Source: Burkholderia sp. Leaf177
GTDB taxonomy: Bacteria > Pseudomonadota > Gammaproteobacteria > Burkholderiales > Burkholderiaceae
DNA: 64,000 nucleotides
Direction of reading: 5' to 3'
Assembly: GCF_001424345.1 (NCBI RefSeq)
Contig: NZ_LMPF01000023.1
Location: 1,006-65,005 of the forward strand
Shown here: in pieces, positions 44,377-53,670 of the stretch
Numbering within the stretch: position 1 is the first letter of the stretch
Layout: every line of letters starts with the position of its first letter
The notes under the pieces: model-generated
What the model was told of the DNA's origin: nothing
Database searches by the model: none
Seen by the model: the letters and a program-made list of their open reading frames with translations, nothing else
Position numbers and translations under genes: made by a program

Positions 44377-45444
44377 TCAAGCGCCTTCTTCGAGCACGAG
44401 CAAATTCTCATGCGAGAAACCCAGCGCCACCGGCTGCCCTCGTTCGGGCAAACGTCGATTAGGATCGTTGAAGACATCGAGTGAAATCACCGACTGATCC
44501 ACGCGCGTTCTGATGCGCACCACCGCGCCGAGGAAGTTCACGTCCTCCACGGTTGCGGCGAGCGTATTGCGCCCATTCGCCGGCGCTTCGAGCACGATCG
44601 CTTCGGGGCGCACGGCAAGCGTGCGTTGCTTGCCGGTATCGCTGGAACTCAGCGCGTGCGAGGTGCGCAATTCCTGCCCGCCAACCACAATTCGGCCACT
44701 CGCTGGATCGATCACCTGCCCCGACAGCAAATTCAGCGTACCGACAAACGAAGCCACGAAGCGCGTGCGCGGAAAGTTGTAGATCTCCGACGGCGTGCCG
44801 ATCTGCTCCACGCGCCCTTCGTTCATCACGACGATCCGGTCCGATATAGACAACGCTTCTTCCTGGTCATGCGTGACGAATATCGACGTAATGCCGAGTT
44901 CGCGCTGCAGGCTGCGAATGTCCTCGCGCAAAGAAACGCGAATCTTGGCATCGAGCGCGGACAACGGTTCGTCGAGCAACAGCACTTGCGGTTTGCTGGC
45001 GAGCGCCCGTGCAAGCGCTACGCGTTGTTGCTGGCCACCCGACAACTGCCACGGATACCGGTCGGCCAGCTTCGGCAACTTGATGAGCGCAAGCATCTCT
45101 TCCACTCGCGCCTTGATCTCGGCTTGCGGACGGCGCAGCACCTTCAGCCCGAAGCCGATGTTGTCCGCCACCGTCATGTTCGGAAATAGCGCATATGACT
45201 GGAACACCATGCCAACCTTGCGTTGCCGGGTACGCACGTACGTGACGTCGCGGCCGCCGAGCTTGATCAAGCCGCGCGTCGGCGTTTCGAAGCCGGCGAT
45301 CATGCGCAAAACCGTTGTCTTGCCGCAGCCCGACGGTCCAAGAAAGGTGATGAATTCGCCGCGTTCGATCTGCATATCGAACTGATGCAACACGGTGTGG
45401 GTTCCGAATGTCTTGCTGAGGTTTTCGATCTCGAGAAGTGCCAT
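44377..45444 (-). CDS. ABC importer ATP-binding protein (PotA/FbpC type)
   Basis: From the ATG at 45444 (MALLEIENLSKTFG) the protein has 355 residues. Walker A is at about 36-44 (GPSGCGKTT), then LSGGQQQRVALARALAS, Walker B VLLLDEPLSALD and a switch histidine (IFVTHDQEEALSISD). A C-terminal TOBE domain follows. It powers import with the two permeases and binding protein encoded upstream. It is the last gene of the operon and is followed by a strong terminator. The upstream extension to 45525 overlaps the permease gene. Confidence 0.93.
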   Translation of the reverse strand: MALLEIENLSKTFGTHTVLHQFDMQIERGEFITFLGPSGCGKTTVLRMIAGFETPTRGLIKLGGRDVTYVRTRQRKVGMVFQSYALFPNMTVADNIGFGLKVLRRPQAEIKARVEEMLALIKLPKLADRYPWQLSGGQQQRVALARALASKPQVLLLDEPLSALDAKIRVSLREDIRSLQRELGITSIFVTHDQEEALSISDRIVVMNEGRVEQIGTPSEIYNFPRTRFVASFVGTLNLLSGQVIDPASGRIVVGGQELRTSHALSSSDTGKQRTLAVRPEAIVLEAPANGRNTLAATVEDVNFLGAVVRIRTRVDQSVISLDVFNDPNRRLPERGQPVALGFSHENLLVLEEGA

Positions 45445-45458
45445 GACAAACCGACCTT

Positions 45459-46292
45459 TTAAGTTTTTTTTCCGGCGATGGACCGCGCCGAGCCGAAGAC
45501 CTGGATAAGCCCCATCGACGCCCACGTGATGGCGAACGCAATGATCGCAAGCGCCGATGGTTCGTACGCCCGGTTCGCGCCGATCAATTGCAGATAAGGC
45601 CCGAACGCCGGACGGTTCAAGAGGCTGGCGAGTGTGAATTCACCGATCACCACAGCGAACGTCAGGAATGCGCCGGAAAGGATTCCCGAGCGCACATTCG
45701 GGAAGATGATCCTGAAGAGGATTGTCGGCCAGGTTGCGCCGAGGCATTCGGCGGCTTCCGTCAGCGAACGGACATCGACGGCACGTAAGCCTGCATCGAC
45801 AGAGCGATACATATAGGGCAAACACAGCGTGACGTAGCCGCAGATCAAGAGGAAATCGGTTGCGCGTTCGTTACCGGTTAGCGGCAGAAACGAACTGCTG
45901 TTGTAGATATGCAGATACCCAAACACGATCACGATCGCCGGAATCACCAGCGGCAACAGCGTGATGAATTCGATCAGCGGACGCAGCTTCGGCAGGCGCA
46001 GCTGGACCCAATACGCGGTCGGAACAACAAGCAGAACGCCGAGCACGATCGCGAATACGCCCATCAGAATGGAGTAGCCGAAAGACGCCTGGAAATGCGG
46101 ATCGGTGAGCACGACGCGGTAGGCATCGAGGCTATATTCGCTGCGCCGCATCTTCAAACTGAACTCGATGGTCGCAAGCAGCGGCAGCAGAAAATACACC
46201 GCGCCGATCACCATCGCGATCCACGCGCCCGCGCGGGTTTGCGCGCGGACCTTGTTGCCGGGAGTGACTGCAACGGCAGCGGCGGTGCTCAT
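45459..46292 (-). CDS. ABC importer permease, second subunit
   Basis: The 277-residue membrane protein begins at the ATG at 46292 (MSTAAAVAVTPGNKVRAQTR), overlapping the stop of the first permease (ATGA). It has about six membrane segments and the permease EAA-type loop (EAAECLGATWPTILFRIIFP). This matches the PotC/FbpB-type inner-membrane subunits. The large frame continuing to 46898 runs through the other permease gene and is not real. Only 14 bases separate it from the ATPase gene. Confidence 0.92.
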   Translation of the reverse strand: MSTAAAVAVTPGNKVRAQTRAGAWIAMVIGAVYFLLPLLATIEFSLKMRRSEYSLDAYRVVLTDPHFQASFGYSILMGVFAIVLGVLLVVPTAYWVQLRLPKLRPLIEFITLLPLVIPAIVIVFGYLHIYNSSSFLPLTGNERATDFLLICGYVTLCLPYMYRSVDAGLRAVDVRSLTEAAECLGATWPTILFRIIFPNVRSGILSGAFLTFAVVIGEFTLASLLNRPAFGPYLQLIGANRAYEPSALAIIAFAITWASMGLIQVFGSARSIAGKKT

Positions 46293-47218
46293 CGACGTCC
46301 CCTTTCGGCGCGCGAACGCAGCCAGATATAACCGCCGTTGGACAAGCCGGTGACCAGCACCATGCCGAGCGCGAGCGCGTAACCAAGGTTCTCGTTGTGC
46401 AGCACGTCGCCGCGAATCTGCGCATACAGCACGATCGGCACGATGTTCAACGAGCTTCCGGTCAGCGCATAAGCGGTCGCAACCGCGCCGAACGCATTGG
46501 CGAACAACAGCAACGTGGCGCCGAGCACACTTGGCCAAAGCACAGGCAAGGCCACATACATCCAGTAATGGTAAGCACTGCCACCCAGGCAATCGCACGC
46601 TTCGCGCCACTCGCGTTTGAGACCATCGAGTGCGGGCGTGATGATCAGAACCATCAGCGGAATCTGGAAATACAGATACGTGAGCGTCAGCCCGGTAAAA
46701 CTCAAAATGCTGAAGCCCGTGGAATACAGGTTGATGCCCACATACTTTTTCAGCAGCACGGTGACGAGACCAACGCGCCCTAACGTGCAGATGAACGCAA
46801 ACGCAAGTGGCACGCCAGCGAAGTTCGATGCCACACCCGAAAACGTCATCAAGGTCGGGCGAATCCATACGGGCAATTTTCCCTGCACGGCGGCCCATGC
46901 AAGCAAGAGCCCGAGGAATCCGCCACCCAACGCAGAAGCCGCGCTGACCTTGAAGCTGATCCAGTAGGCATCAAGTACGCTTGGCTGCAATAACTCGCGG
47001 AAATTGGCGAGCGTGAAATGGCCTTGTGCGTCCTGGAACGCGCCGACCATCAGCCACGCGGTGGGCAGCAGCAGGAACAAGACTGCGAATGCGAAAAACG
47101 GCAGGACGCCAAGGTAATTCCACGCGGGCGACACACGTCGCGCCGCCTTCATGCCAGGTCCCAGCGACGGGTCTTCGTGCGCGGACATGGGCGCGGCGAT
47201 CTTCGATGAAGTACTCAT
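46289..47218 (-). CDS. ABC importer permease, first subunit
   Basis: From the ATG at 47218 (MSTSSKIAAPMSAHEDPSLG) the protein has 309 residues, with a cytoplasmic N-terminus and six membrane segments (LPFFAFAVLFLLLPTAWLMV first). The EAA-type loop REACDCLGGSAYHYWMYVALP is present. It is a PotB-type subunit. The in-frame extension to 47320 is not supported. It lies 162 bases after the binding-protein gene, a gap that contains a 13-base tandem repeat. Confidence 0.9.
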   Translation of the reverse strand: MSTSSKIAAPMSAHEDPSLGPGMKAARRVSPAWNYLGVLPFFAFAVLFLLLPTAWLMVGAFQDAQGHFTLANFRELLQPSVLDAYWISFKVSAASALGGGFLGLLLAWAAVQGKLPVWIRPTLMTFSGVASNFAGVPLAFAFICTLGRVGLVTVLLKKYVGINLYSTGFSILSFTGLTLTYLYFQIPLMVLIITPALDGLKREWREACDCLGGSAYHYWMYVALPVLWPSVLGATLLLFANAFGAVATAYALTGSSLNIVPIVLYAQIRGDVLHNENLGYALALGMVLVTGLSNGGYIWLRSRAERGRR

Positions 47219-47319
47219 GATGTCGCTCTTGACTGACAGGCCGCCCTGGATAAACGACTCGAAGCGCGAGCCGGGAGGACCGCCAGATCCTCGATGAACC
47301 CGAGGTCCGGCCGCGTCCA

Positions 47320-47384
47320 TTCGTTGCGTTACTTCATTGCGTTACTTCATTGCGTTAGTTCATTGCGTCACTTCATTACGTCAC
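47320..47384. repeat. Five tandem copies of a 13-base unit inside the ABC operon
   Basis: The unit TTCATTGCGTTAC (plus strand) starts at 47320, 47333, 47346, 47359 and 47372, with one to three substitutions between copies; a fragment follows. The last copy overlaps the binding-protein stop codon (47381-47383), and the rest lies in the gap before the first permease. Being 13 bases long, each extra copy shifts the frame. Slippage at this site would change the length of the gap. Confidence 0.85.
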
Positions 47385-48535
47385 TTCACGTTGGCGCCGA
47401 CCACTTGATCCCATTGCTTCGTGATGAGCGTTTTCGAAGCATTCTGCTCGTCGAGCGTAGGGAACACGACGTTCTTGTAAGCCGACGGCGGCGGCAACTT
47501 GGCAAGCAGCGCAGCGGGGATCTTCTTGTTTGCTTCGAGATCCTTGAAGCGGATCGGATGGCAATAACCGGCGAGCCAGCCAAGCTGGCCTTCATCCGAA
47601 TAAAGGTATTCCATCCACAGCTTCGCCGCGTTCGGATGCGGTGCATAAGCGCTAATGCCTTGCACGTAGACGCCCGCGACCACGCCTGTTTTCGGCACGA
47701 CGACCGCGACCTTCGGGTTGCCCTTCAGGGTATCGCGGTCGGACAAGGCGTTGTAGTCCCAGCGCACGATGACAGGCGTCGTGCCCTGCGCCAACGAAGC
47801 CGCCTTGCCGATCACCGGCACGAAGTTACCGTTCTTGTTCATGGTGCCGAAATAACTCAGGCCTGCGGCACCCGCTTTCGATGCGTCGCCTTTCGCTTGC
47901 GACAATCCTGCTGCGTAGACGGCCTGAATCGCCTGGTTCGCCGAACGCGGATCGCCAGCAAGTGCAATGGCATTCTTGTAATCCGGCTTGAGCAGATCGG
48001 GCCAGTCAGCTGGGACCTTGTCGATCATGTCGGTGTTCACTTCAAACGCGAGCACGCCGTAGTAATCACCGTACCAATAGCCGTCTTTTTCCTTGGCCGA
48101 ATCGGGAATCGAACTCCAGGTCGAAACCTTGTAAGGCTGCAGCAAGCCAGCTGCTTGCGCTGTCGGTCCAAACGATAAACCCACGTCGATCACATCCGGC
48201 GCCTGCGGCCCCTTGTTGCCCTTGTTCGCCTTGATGGCTTCGACTTCATCGCCCGAGCCCGCATCCGGATTCAGCTCGTTGATCTGGATGCCGTACTTCG
48301 CCTTGAAGCCCGCGATCACCGCGCCATAGCCGCACCAATCGTGCGGCAACGCGATCGTGGTCAATTGCCCTTCTTTCTTCGCTGCCTCGATCAACGCCGC
48401 CGACGGCGCCGCTACGGCATGGCCCGCGAGCGCAGTGAATGTGGCGATGGCCGCCGTGATGGCTCCCTTGCCCAAATGCCGGCCGCCAGCTGCGCGGCGA
48501 AAGGTCGAAGTCACTCGCAACCCGTCTTGATTCAT
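47381..48535 (-). CDS. ABC importer periplasmic substrate-binding protein
   Basis: The 384-residue protein has a signal peptide with cleavage near residue 42 (GAITAAIATFTALAGHAVAA). The mature part is a two-lobed binding protein: LIEAAKKEGQLTTIALPHDW, DVIDVGLSFGPTAQ, WYGDYYGVLAFEVNTDM and GAGLSYFGTM-like segments typical of Fe3+/polyamine/phosphonate-type family proteins. The ligand cannot be named. It heads the operon and diverges from a DeoR-family regulator. Confidence 0.9.
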   Translation of the reverse strand: MNQDGLRVTSTFRRAAGGRHLGKGAITAAIATFTALAGHAVAAPSAALIEAAKKEGQLTTIALPHDWCGYGAVIAGFKAKYGIQINELNPDAGSGDEVEAIKANKGNKGPQAPDVIDVGLSFGPTAQAAGLLQPYKVSTWSSIPDSAKEKDGYWYGDYYGVLAFEVNTDMIDKVPADWPDLLKPDYKNAIALAGDPRSANQAIQAVYAAGLSQAKGDASKAGAAGLSYFGTMNKNGNFVPVIGKAASLAQGTTPVIVRWDYNALSDRDTLKGNPKVAVVVPKTGVVAGVYVQGISAYAPHPNAAKLWMEYLYSDEGQLGWLAGYCHPIRFKDLEANKKIPAALLAKLPPPSAYKNVVFPTLDEQNASKTLITKQWDQVVGANVK

Positions 48536-48982
48536 GGTGTTTCCATCCTCTGCCTGGCGTGCTTACGTTTTTGGAATGTTGCTGCAGCGTACAGGCTGCC
48601 TGCGTCCGAAACTTGTTGTAATGCGCACATATCTGGCGCGCACGCGACTCTGGCGGCCAAATATTTAAGAACTATGACGACGGCTAAAAAGACAGTGATG
48701 CAGGGTGAATTCCATGCACCGAAGAAAATCGGTTAGAACGCGATCAGAGCGATCCGCGAGTGTGACGCAGAGACTAAGTTCAAATACCCAAATTCGCAAG
48801 TATCCAAAAAAATGCAACCTGAAAGGCGCGCGTTCTTGTTAATCTTTCAAATGCAGGAATGGATGGAACGCTCAAGAGCATCCGCCCGGCGAATATTGGC
48901 GACATGCGAGTGACACATAGTCGTGGCCGCATGCTCGAGGCGTTGGTAATGCTGCTGAATTTCAACCATCGAGGGAAACCGC
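48536..48982. other. 447-base divergent region between the ABC operon and a DeoR gene
   Basis: This holds the promoters of the ABC operon (leftward) and the DeoR gene (rightward). The part from about 48640 to 48860 is AT-richer than its surroundings. A 20-codon open frame at 48674 has no ribosome site and is not called. No clear operator dyad was found. Confidence 0.45.
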
Positions 48983-49753
48983 ATGTGGCAGGAAGATCGT
49001 CATCAGAGAATTCGAGCGCTGCTTGCAACGCTCGAACGCGTTTCGACCGAGCGCATCATGGCCGATCTCGGCGTGTCGCGCGAGACGGTCAGGCGCGATC
49101 TGGTGGATCTGGAAGCGCTCGGTGAACTGAGGCGCGTGCATGGCGGCGTGACGCGCCCCGCTGACGAAGCGCCCATTGCCGAGCGCAGTCACACGCGCGT
49201 CAAATCCAAGAATGCGATTGCGCGCGCGGCGACGGCGCTGGTCAGCAGCGGCCAGACTTTATTTATCGATGCGGGCACGACCACCGCGATTCTCGCGGAA
49301 GAGCTCGCGAAGCTTGCCAACCTGACCATCATCACGAACTCCATCGATGTCGCGCAAAAGATGCGTTCGACTGGCGAGAAGACCGATACGAGCAACGAGA
49401 TCATCCTGCTCGGCGGTTCGATCAGCGACCGCGCGTTCGCGACTGTCGGCGGCACGACAGTGGCGGAGATCCTGCGTTATCGCGCTGACGTGGCGCTGCT
49501 TTCGCCGGTTGCCATCGATCACCGGCACGGCGCGACCAACTTCGATCATGCCGAAACGGAAGTCGCACGCGCGATGGTCTCGCACGCGGACCGCGTGGTG
49601 ATACTGGCGGACTACAGCAAGATCGGGCAATGCAGCCGGATCGCGTTCTGCCCCATCAATCGCGTGGATACTTTGATTACCAACAAGAAAGGCGCGGAAG
49701 GACCGGCGTTGCTTTCTCTACGCAAGAAGCTCGCTCAAGTGATCCTTGCCTAG
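48983..49753 (+). CDS. DeoR/GlpR-family transcriptional regulator
   Basis: The 256-residue protein has the DeoR helix-turn-helix (RVSTERIMADLGVSRETVRR, DLVDLEALGELRRVHGG). The effector domain has FIDAGTTTAILAEELAK, IITNSIDVAQKM, LGGSISDRAFATVGG and VILADYSKIGQ, as in sugar-phosphate-sensing members. It diverges from the ABC importer operon and likely represses it. The start is ATG at 48983, after GAGGGAAACC. It converges with the Na/Pi gene, overlapping by four bases. Confidence 0.92.
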   Translation: MWQEDRHQRIRALLATLERVSTERIMADLGVSRETVRRDLVDLEALGELRRVHGGVTRPADEAPIAERSHTRVKSKNAIARAATALVSSGQTLFIDAGTTTAILAEELAKLANLTIITNSIDVAQKMRSTGEKTDTSNEIILLGGSISDRAFATVGGTTVAEILRYRADVALLSPVAIDHRHGATNFDHAETEVARAMVSHADRVVILADYSKIGQCSRIAFCPINRVDTLITNKKGAEGPALLSLRKKLAQVILA

Positions 49754-51423
49754 ACGCTGTCGTTGCCATACGTTGCATCGAGTACGCGGCGTCGCAGACG
49801 TGTTTCACGCAAGGCGCCGGCGGCATCGAGCACCGGATACGCCGTTGAACAGAACAGCGAGTTGAGCCGCTTCAGGTCGCTGATGATATCCAGGTGCAAA
49901 GCGCTGGTTTCAATACTGCGCGCGCTTTGGCCCGCGAGCCGGTCGAGATGCGCATAGGAATAGCTTCGCTCCAGATCGCGAAAGCGTTCCTTCTCCGCCA
50001 GCAAGCGCTCCGCGCTACGCAAATCGCTATTCAGAAAAACGCTCAGGCCAAGCTGCAGATTGAGAATCACGCGGGCATGCAGGTCCTCGAGTTCGCTCAA
50101 ACCTTCGGGCGAAAACGCCAGCCGGTGCATGATCTTCTTCTCCTGGATATTCATCACCACCCGCTCGATGATGTCCCCCGCGTGCTCCAGATTGATGGTC
50201 AGCGTGATGATGTCGGTCCATCGGCGGCTGTCGGCCACGTCGAGCTGTTCGCGGGAAATTCGCGCCAGATACGTCTTCACGGCCGCGTATAGCTGATCCA
50301 CGTCGTCGTCCATGCGGATCGTCGCGCGCGCCTTGACCGGATCGTTCGCACGCATCAGGTCGAGCAGGTTGTCGAGCATGGTGCGGATGATGTCGCCAAT
50401 GCGCAGCGCCTCGCGCGCGGAATTGGCGAGCGCAAGTGTGGGCGTGGACAGCGCGACCGGGTCCAGATAGAGCGGCCGCAGTTCGGGATTCACGTCCGGC
50501 CTGTCCGGCAGCAAGCGATAGCAAAGACGCGCAACCGGTTCGATCAGCGGCATGCAGGCAAGGCAGCGAATCAGGTTGTAGACAAGATGAAACGTAATCA
50601 CCGACTCGCGCGGATAAGCGATCAGCGCGCCGAGCCCTTGCGCAATCCACGGCGCAAAAGGCAGCACGATCAACGCACCGACCAGTTTGAAAAGCAGATT
50701 GCCAAGCGCAAGCCGGCGACCGGCCTGGTTCTGGCTCATCGTGCCGATCACCGCGAGCAGGCCGCTTCCCAGGTTCGCGCCGACCACGAGACACACGGCC
50801 ACCTTCAACGAAATCACGCCCGACGAAGCCAGCGTCGCGGTCAACAAAACTGCGGCAAGACTTGAATACGAGATCATGGCGAACGCCGCGCCAACCAGCG
50901 TGTCAAGCATGGAGTCGCCGGTAAGCGCGCCGAACATGACCTTGACGCCCTCGCCCTGCATGACCGGCTGCGCGGCTTCCACGATCAGATGCAGCGCCAG
51001 CAGGATCAGCCCTAGCCCGATTATCGTCCGGCCCACCTGCCCCACGCGCGTCTGCTTGAAAGACAAGAACGCAATCACTCCGCCGAGCAGCAAGATGGGC
51101 GAGAGCCACGAGAGATCCAGCGTCAGCACACGCGACATCAGCGCTGTGCCCACGTCGGCGCCAAGCATGATGGCCAGTCCCGGCGCGAGCGGCAGCAATC
51201 CTTGCGCGGCAAACGACGAAGCCAGCACGGCCGTTGCATTGCTGCTCTGGACGAGACTGGTTACGCAAAGGCCCGCGCCGAACGCGCGAAAGCGGCTGTT
51301 CGTGCTGCGCGCGAGCACGCGCCGCAGTTCAGCGCCGAGCACCCGCAGGATGCCGGTACGGACAATATGCGTGCCCCATACCAGCACCGCTACGCCTGAC
51401 AGGATATTCAAGAGAGTCAACAT
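49750..51423 (-). CDS. Na/Pi cotransporter family protein with PhoU-like tail
   Basis: With the ATG at 51423 (MLTLLNILSGVAVLVWG) the protein has 557 residues. The first half has two repeats of membrane segments with the QSSN motif (SLVQSSNATAVLASSFAA) of the NptA/YjbB phosphate transporter family. The last 200 residues are helical and PhoU-like (TINLEHAGDIIERVVMNIQE). It likely moves phosphate with sodium. Upstream in-frame methionines (51456) are alternatives; none has a good ribosome site. Confidence 0.88.
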   Translation of the reverse strand: MLTLLNILSGVAVLVWGTHIVRTGILRVLGAELRRVLARSTNSRFRAFGAGLCVTSLVQSSNATAVLASSFAAQGLLPLAPGLAIMLGADVGTALMSRVLTLDLSWLSPILLLGGVIAFLSFKQTRVGQVGRTIIGLGLILLALHLIVEAAQPVMQGEGVKVMFGALTGDSMLDTLVGAAFAMISYSSLAAVLLTATLASSGVISLKVAVCLVVGANLGSGLLAVIGTMSQNQAGRRLALGNLLFKLVGALIVLPFAPWIAQGLGALIAYPRESVITFHLVYNLIRCLACMPLIEPVARLCYRLLPDRPDVNPELRPLYLDPVALSTPTLALANSAREALRIGDIIRTMLDNLLDLMRANDPVKARATIRMDDDVDQLYAAVKTYLARISREQLDVADSRRWTDIITLTINLEHAGDIIERVVMNIQEKKIMHRLAFSPEGLSELEDLHARVILNLQLGLSVFLNSDLRSAERLLAEKERFRDLERSYSYAHLDRLAGQSARSIETSALHLDIISDLKRLNSLFCSTAYPVLDAAGALRETRLRRRVLDATYGNDSV

Positions 51424-51619
51424 AGGGCCACTTCCGTTATTCGTTCCAACTGTCATGCCGTTGACACATGATGCCATGCAAACGAGTTGTACAATTTTGC
51501 AATGTTGTAGTTTTGGGTATTCACCGATACGATCGACCGCACTTGTCAATGCCGGCGCGGATCATCGAATGGCTTCGCGTTCTGTCGCGTTTTTCATCTG
51601 CAATTCAAGGGCCGCAAGC

Positions 51620-52315
51620 ATGAACAAAGACATGAGCCGAACTCTCGCGCTGTTTGATCTGGACCATACGCTGCTGCCGCTGGACAGCGATCAATCGTGG
51701 GCGCGCTTCTACGCCACGCTCGGTTTCGAAGGCAGTGCCGATCACGCGAAAGAGATCGATGCGTACTATCAGCAGTACGCAGCCGGCAAGCTCGACATGG
51801 ACGGTTATCTGAAGCTGACGCTTGCGCCGCTCGCCCGGCATTCGCGCGCGGATCTCGATGCGTGGCACGCCACGTTCATGAAGACGGTCATCGAACCCGC
51901 CATCCGCCCGGAAGCGCTCGGGTTGGTGCGCCGTCATCTGGATGCAGGCGACCTCTGCTGCATCGTGACGGCAACCAATGCGTTCGTCACCGCGCCAATA
52001 GCGAAGGCGCTGGGCATGGAGCATCTGCTGGCTATCGACCTCGATACCGAACACAACGATCCACTCGGGCGATACACCGGCCGTTCCGTGGGCGTCGTGA
52101 CGTTTCGCGAAGGCAAGATTGTCAGGACCGAGCAATGGCTTGCATCGCAGGGATTGAAGCTGGACGACTTCAAGGAAAGCTACTTCTACAGCGATTCAGT
52201 CAACGACGTGCCGCTCATGGAACGCGTCACGCATCCGGTCGCGACCAATCCCGATCGCAGGCTTCGAGCGATCGCGGCCGAACGCAACTGGCCGGTCATG
52301 GAACTCTTTGCGTAA
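51620..52315 (+). CDS. HAD-family phosphatase (SerB-like, subfamily IB)
   Basis: The 231-residue protein has the HAD catalytic motif at D13 and D15 (ALFDLDHTLLPLDSD), motif II in CCIVTATNAFVTAPIAKALG and motif III with FYSDSVNDVPLMERV. It resembles HAD-IB hydrolases related to phosphoserine phosphatase; histidinol-phosphate phosphatases also fall here. The longer frame from 50687 is antisense to the Na/Pi gene. An ATG at 51632 (MSRTLALFD) is another start. The 196-base gap upstream shows nothing certain. Confidence 0.88.
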   Translation: MNKDMSRTLALFDLDHTLLPLDSDQSWARFYATLGFEGSADHAKEIDAYYQQYAAGKLDMDGYLKLTLAPLARHSRADLDAWHATFMKTVIEPAIRPEALGLVRRHLDAGDLCCIVTATNAFVTAPIAKALGMEHLLAIDLDTEHNDPLGRYTGRSVGVVTFREGKIVRTEQWLASQGLKLDDFKESYFYSDSVNDVPLMERVTHPVATNPDRRLRAIAAERNWPVMELFA

Positions 52316-52382
52316 GCCCGGTTTTATTCATCCGCCATATGGCGTAGCATCTCGGCCATTCTTACAACAGACGTAAAGAGAC

Positions 52383-53660
52383 ATGGCCCTGATCGCCCGC
52401 AACCTGCTTGGCATTGCCGTCCTGCTGTTCATCGCGTTTATTTTTTCCAACAACCGCCGCGGCATTCGGCTGCGCACCGTCGTACCCGCGTTGCTCGCGC
52501 AGATCGGCATTGGCGCGTTCATCTTGTTCGTGCCATTCGGCAAAAGCGTGCTGGCCGCAGCCGCGGCAGGCGTGAATCACGTGCTGGGGTATGGCAACGC
52601 CGGCATCGAATTCCTGTTCGGCGGGCTGGTGCAATCGAAGATGTTCCAGATCTTCGGCGACGGCGGATTTGTCTTCGCCGTGCGTGTCCTGCCGGCCATC
52701 ATCTTCGTGACCGCATTGATCGCGGTGCTCTACTATCTCGGCGTCATGCGCTGGATCGTCATCATTCTCGGCACGATCTTCCAGAAGCTGCTGGGAGTGT
52801 CGAAGCTCGAATCGTTTTCGGCCGTGACCACCATCTTCCTCGGGCAAAGCGAAATGCCCGCCGTCGTGAAGCCGTTCGTTCGCGACATGACCGGCGCGGA
52901 ATTGTTCGCCGTGATGTCGAGCGGCATGGCGGCGGTGGCCGGTTCCGTGCTCGCGGGCTACGCGGGGCTCGGCGTGAAAGTGGAATACTTGCTCGCCGCT
53001 TCGTTCATGGCGGTGCCCGGTGGATTGCTGTTCGCGAAGATTCTCCATCCATCGACCGAAGCAAGCCGCGTCACGCTCGAGCATCTCAGCTTCGATGAAA
53101 AACGTCCCGCCAACGTCATTGAAGCGGCGAGTTCAGGCGCGACCGTGGGCCTCAAGATTGCGGTGATGGTCGGCGCGATGTTGATTGCGTTCGTTGGCCT
53201 GATTGCGTTGTTGAACGGAATCGTTGGCGGAATTGGCGGCTGGTTCGGCGCACCGCATCTGTCGATGCAATCCGTGCTCGGCGCCATCTTCTCGCCGCTT
53301 GCGTACCTGATTGGCGTGCCGTGGGACCAGGCAGCGCTCGCCGGGAATTTTCTCGGCCAGAAAATAATTCTGAACGAGTTCGTGGCGTATGCATCGCTTT
53401 CGCCGTATTTGAAGGACTCCGCAAGCGTCGCCGCGGCTGGCTTGCAGGTGCTCGATCCGCGTACCATAGCAATCTTGTCATTCGCGCTGTGCGGCTTCGC
53501 GAACTTCGCGTCCATCGCCGTGCTGACCGGCGGCTTCAGCGCGGTTGCGCCGGAACGGCGCGCGGAAGTGGCGCGCTACGGCCTGCGCGTCGTGCTCGCC
53601 GCCACGCTCTCGAACCTGATGAGCGCGACGATCGCGGGCATGTTCCTGACGCTTAATTAA
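52383..53660 (+). CDS. nupC: Concentrative nucleoside transporter NupC
   Basis: This 425-residue inner-membrane protein imports nucleosides with protons or sodium. Family features include FLFGGLVQSKMFQIFGDGGF, TTIFLGQSEMPAVVKPFVRD, the FAKILHPSTEAS loop and GVPWDQAALAGNFLGQKIIL NEF (given split here). It starts an operon with cytidine deaminase and nucleoside hydrolase, so it likely supplies pyrimidine or purine nucleosides to them. The ATG at 52383 follows GTAAAGAGA. Confidence 0.95.
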   Translation: MALIARNLLGIAVLLFIAFIFSNNRRGIRLRTVVPALLAQIGIGAFILFVPFGKSVLAAAAAGVNHVLGYGNAGIEFLFGGLVQSKMFQIFGDGGFVFAVRVLPAIIFVTALIAVLYYLGVMRWIVIILGTIFQKLLGVSKLESFSAVTTIFLGQSEMPAVVKPFVRDMTGAELFAVMSSGMAAVAGSVLAGYAGLGVKVEYLLAASFMAVPGGLLFAKILHPSTEASRVTLEHLSFDEKRPANVIEAASSGATVGLKIAVMVGAMLIAFVGLIALLNGIVGGIGGWFGAPHLSMQSVLGAIFSPLAYLIGVPWDQAALAGNFLGQKIILNEFVAYASLSPYLKDSASVAAAGLQVLDPRTIAILSFALCGFANFASIAVLTGGFSAVAPERRAEVARYGLRVVLAATLSNLMSATIAGMFLTLN

Positions 53661-53670
53661 GGAAGAAATC

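Noticed and set aside
47294-48178. 294-residue plus-strand frame across the 13-base repeats
   Set aside because: Antisense to the binding-protein gene; the repetitive N-terminus comes from the tandem repeat, not from a coding repeat.
48674-48736. 20-codon frame in the ABC/DeoR divergent region
   Set aside because: No ribosome site, no signal or domain; likely chance in AT-richer DNA.
50687-51619. 311-residue extension of the HAD phosphatase frame
   Set aside because: It is a mirror of the Na/Pi cotransporter gene on the other strand; the HAD motif begins 12 residues after the ATG at 51620.
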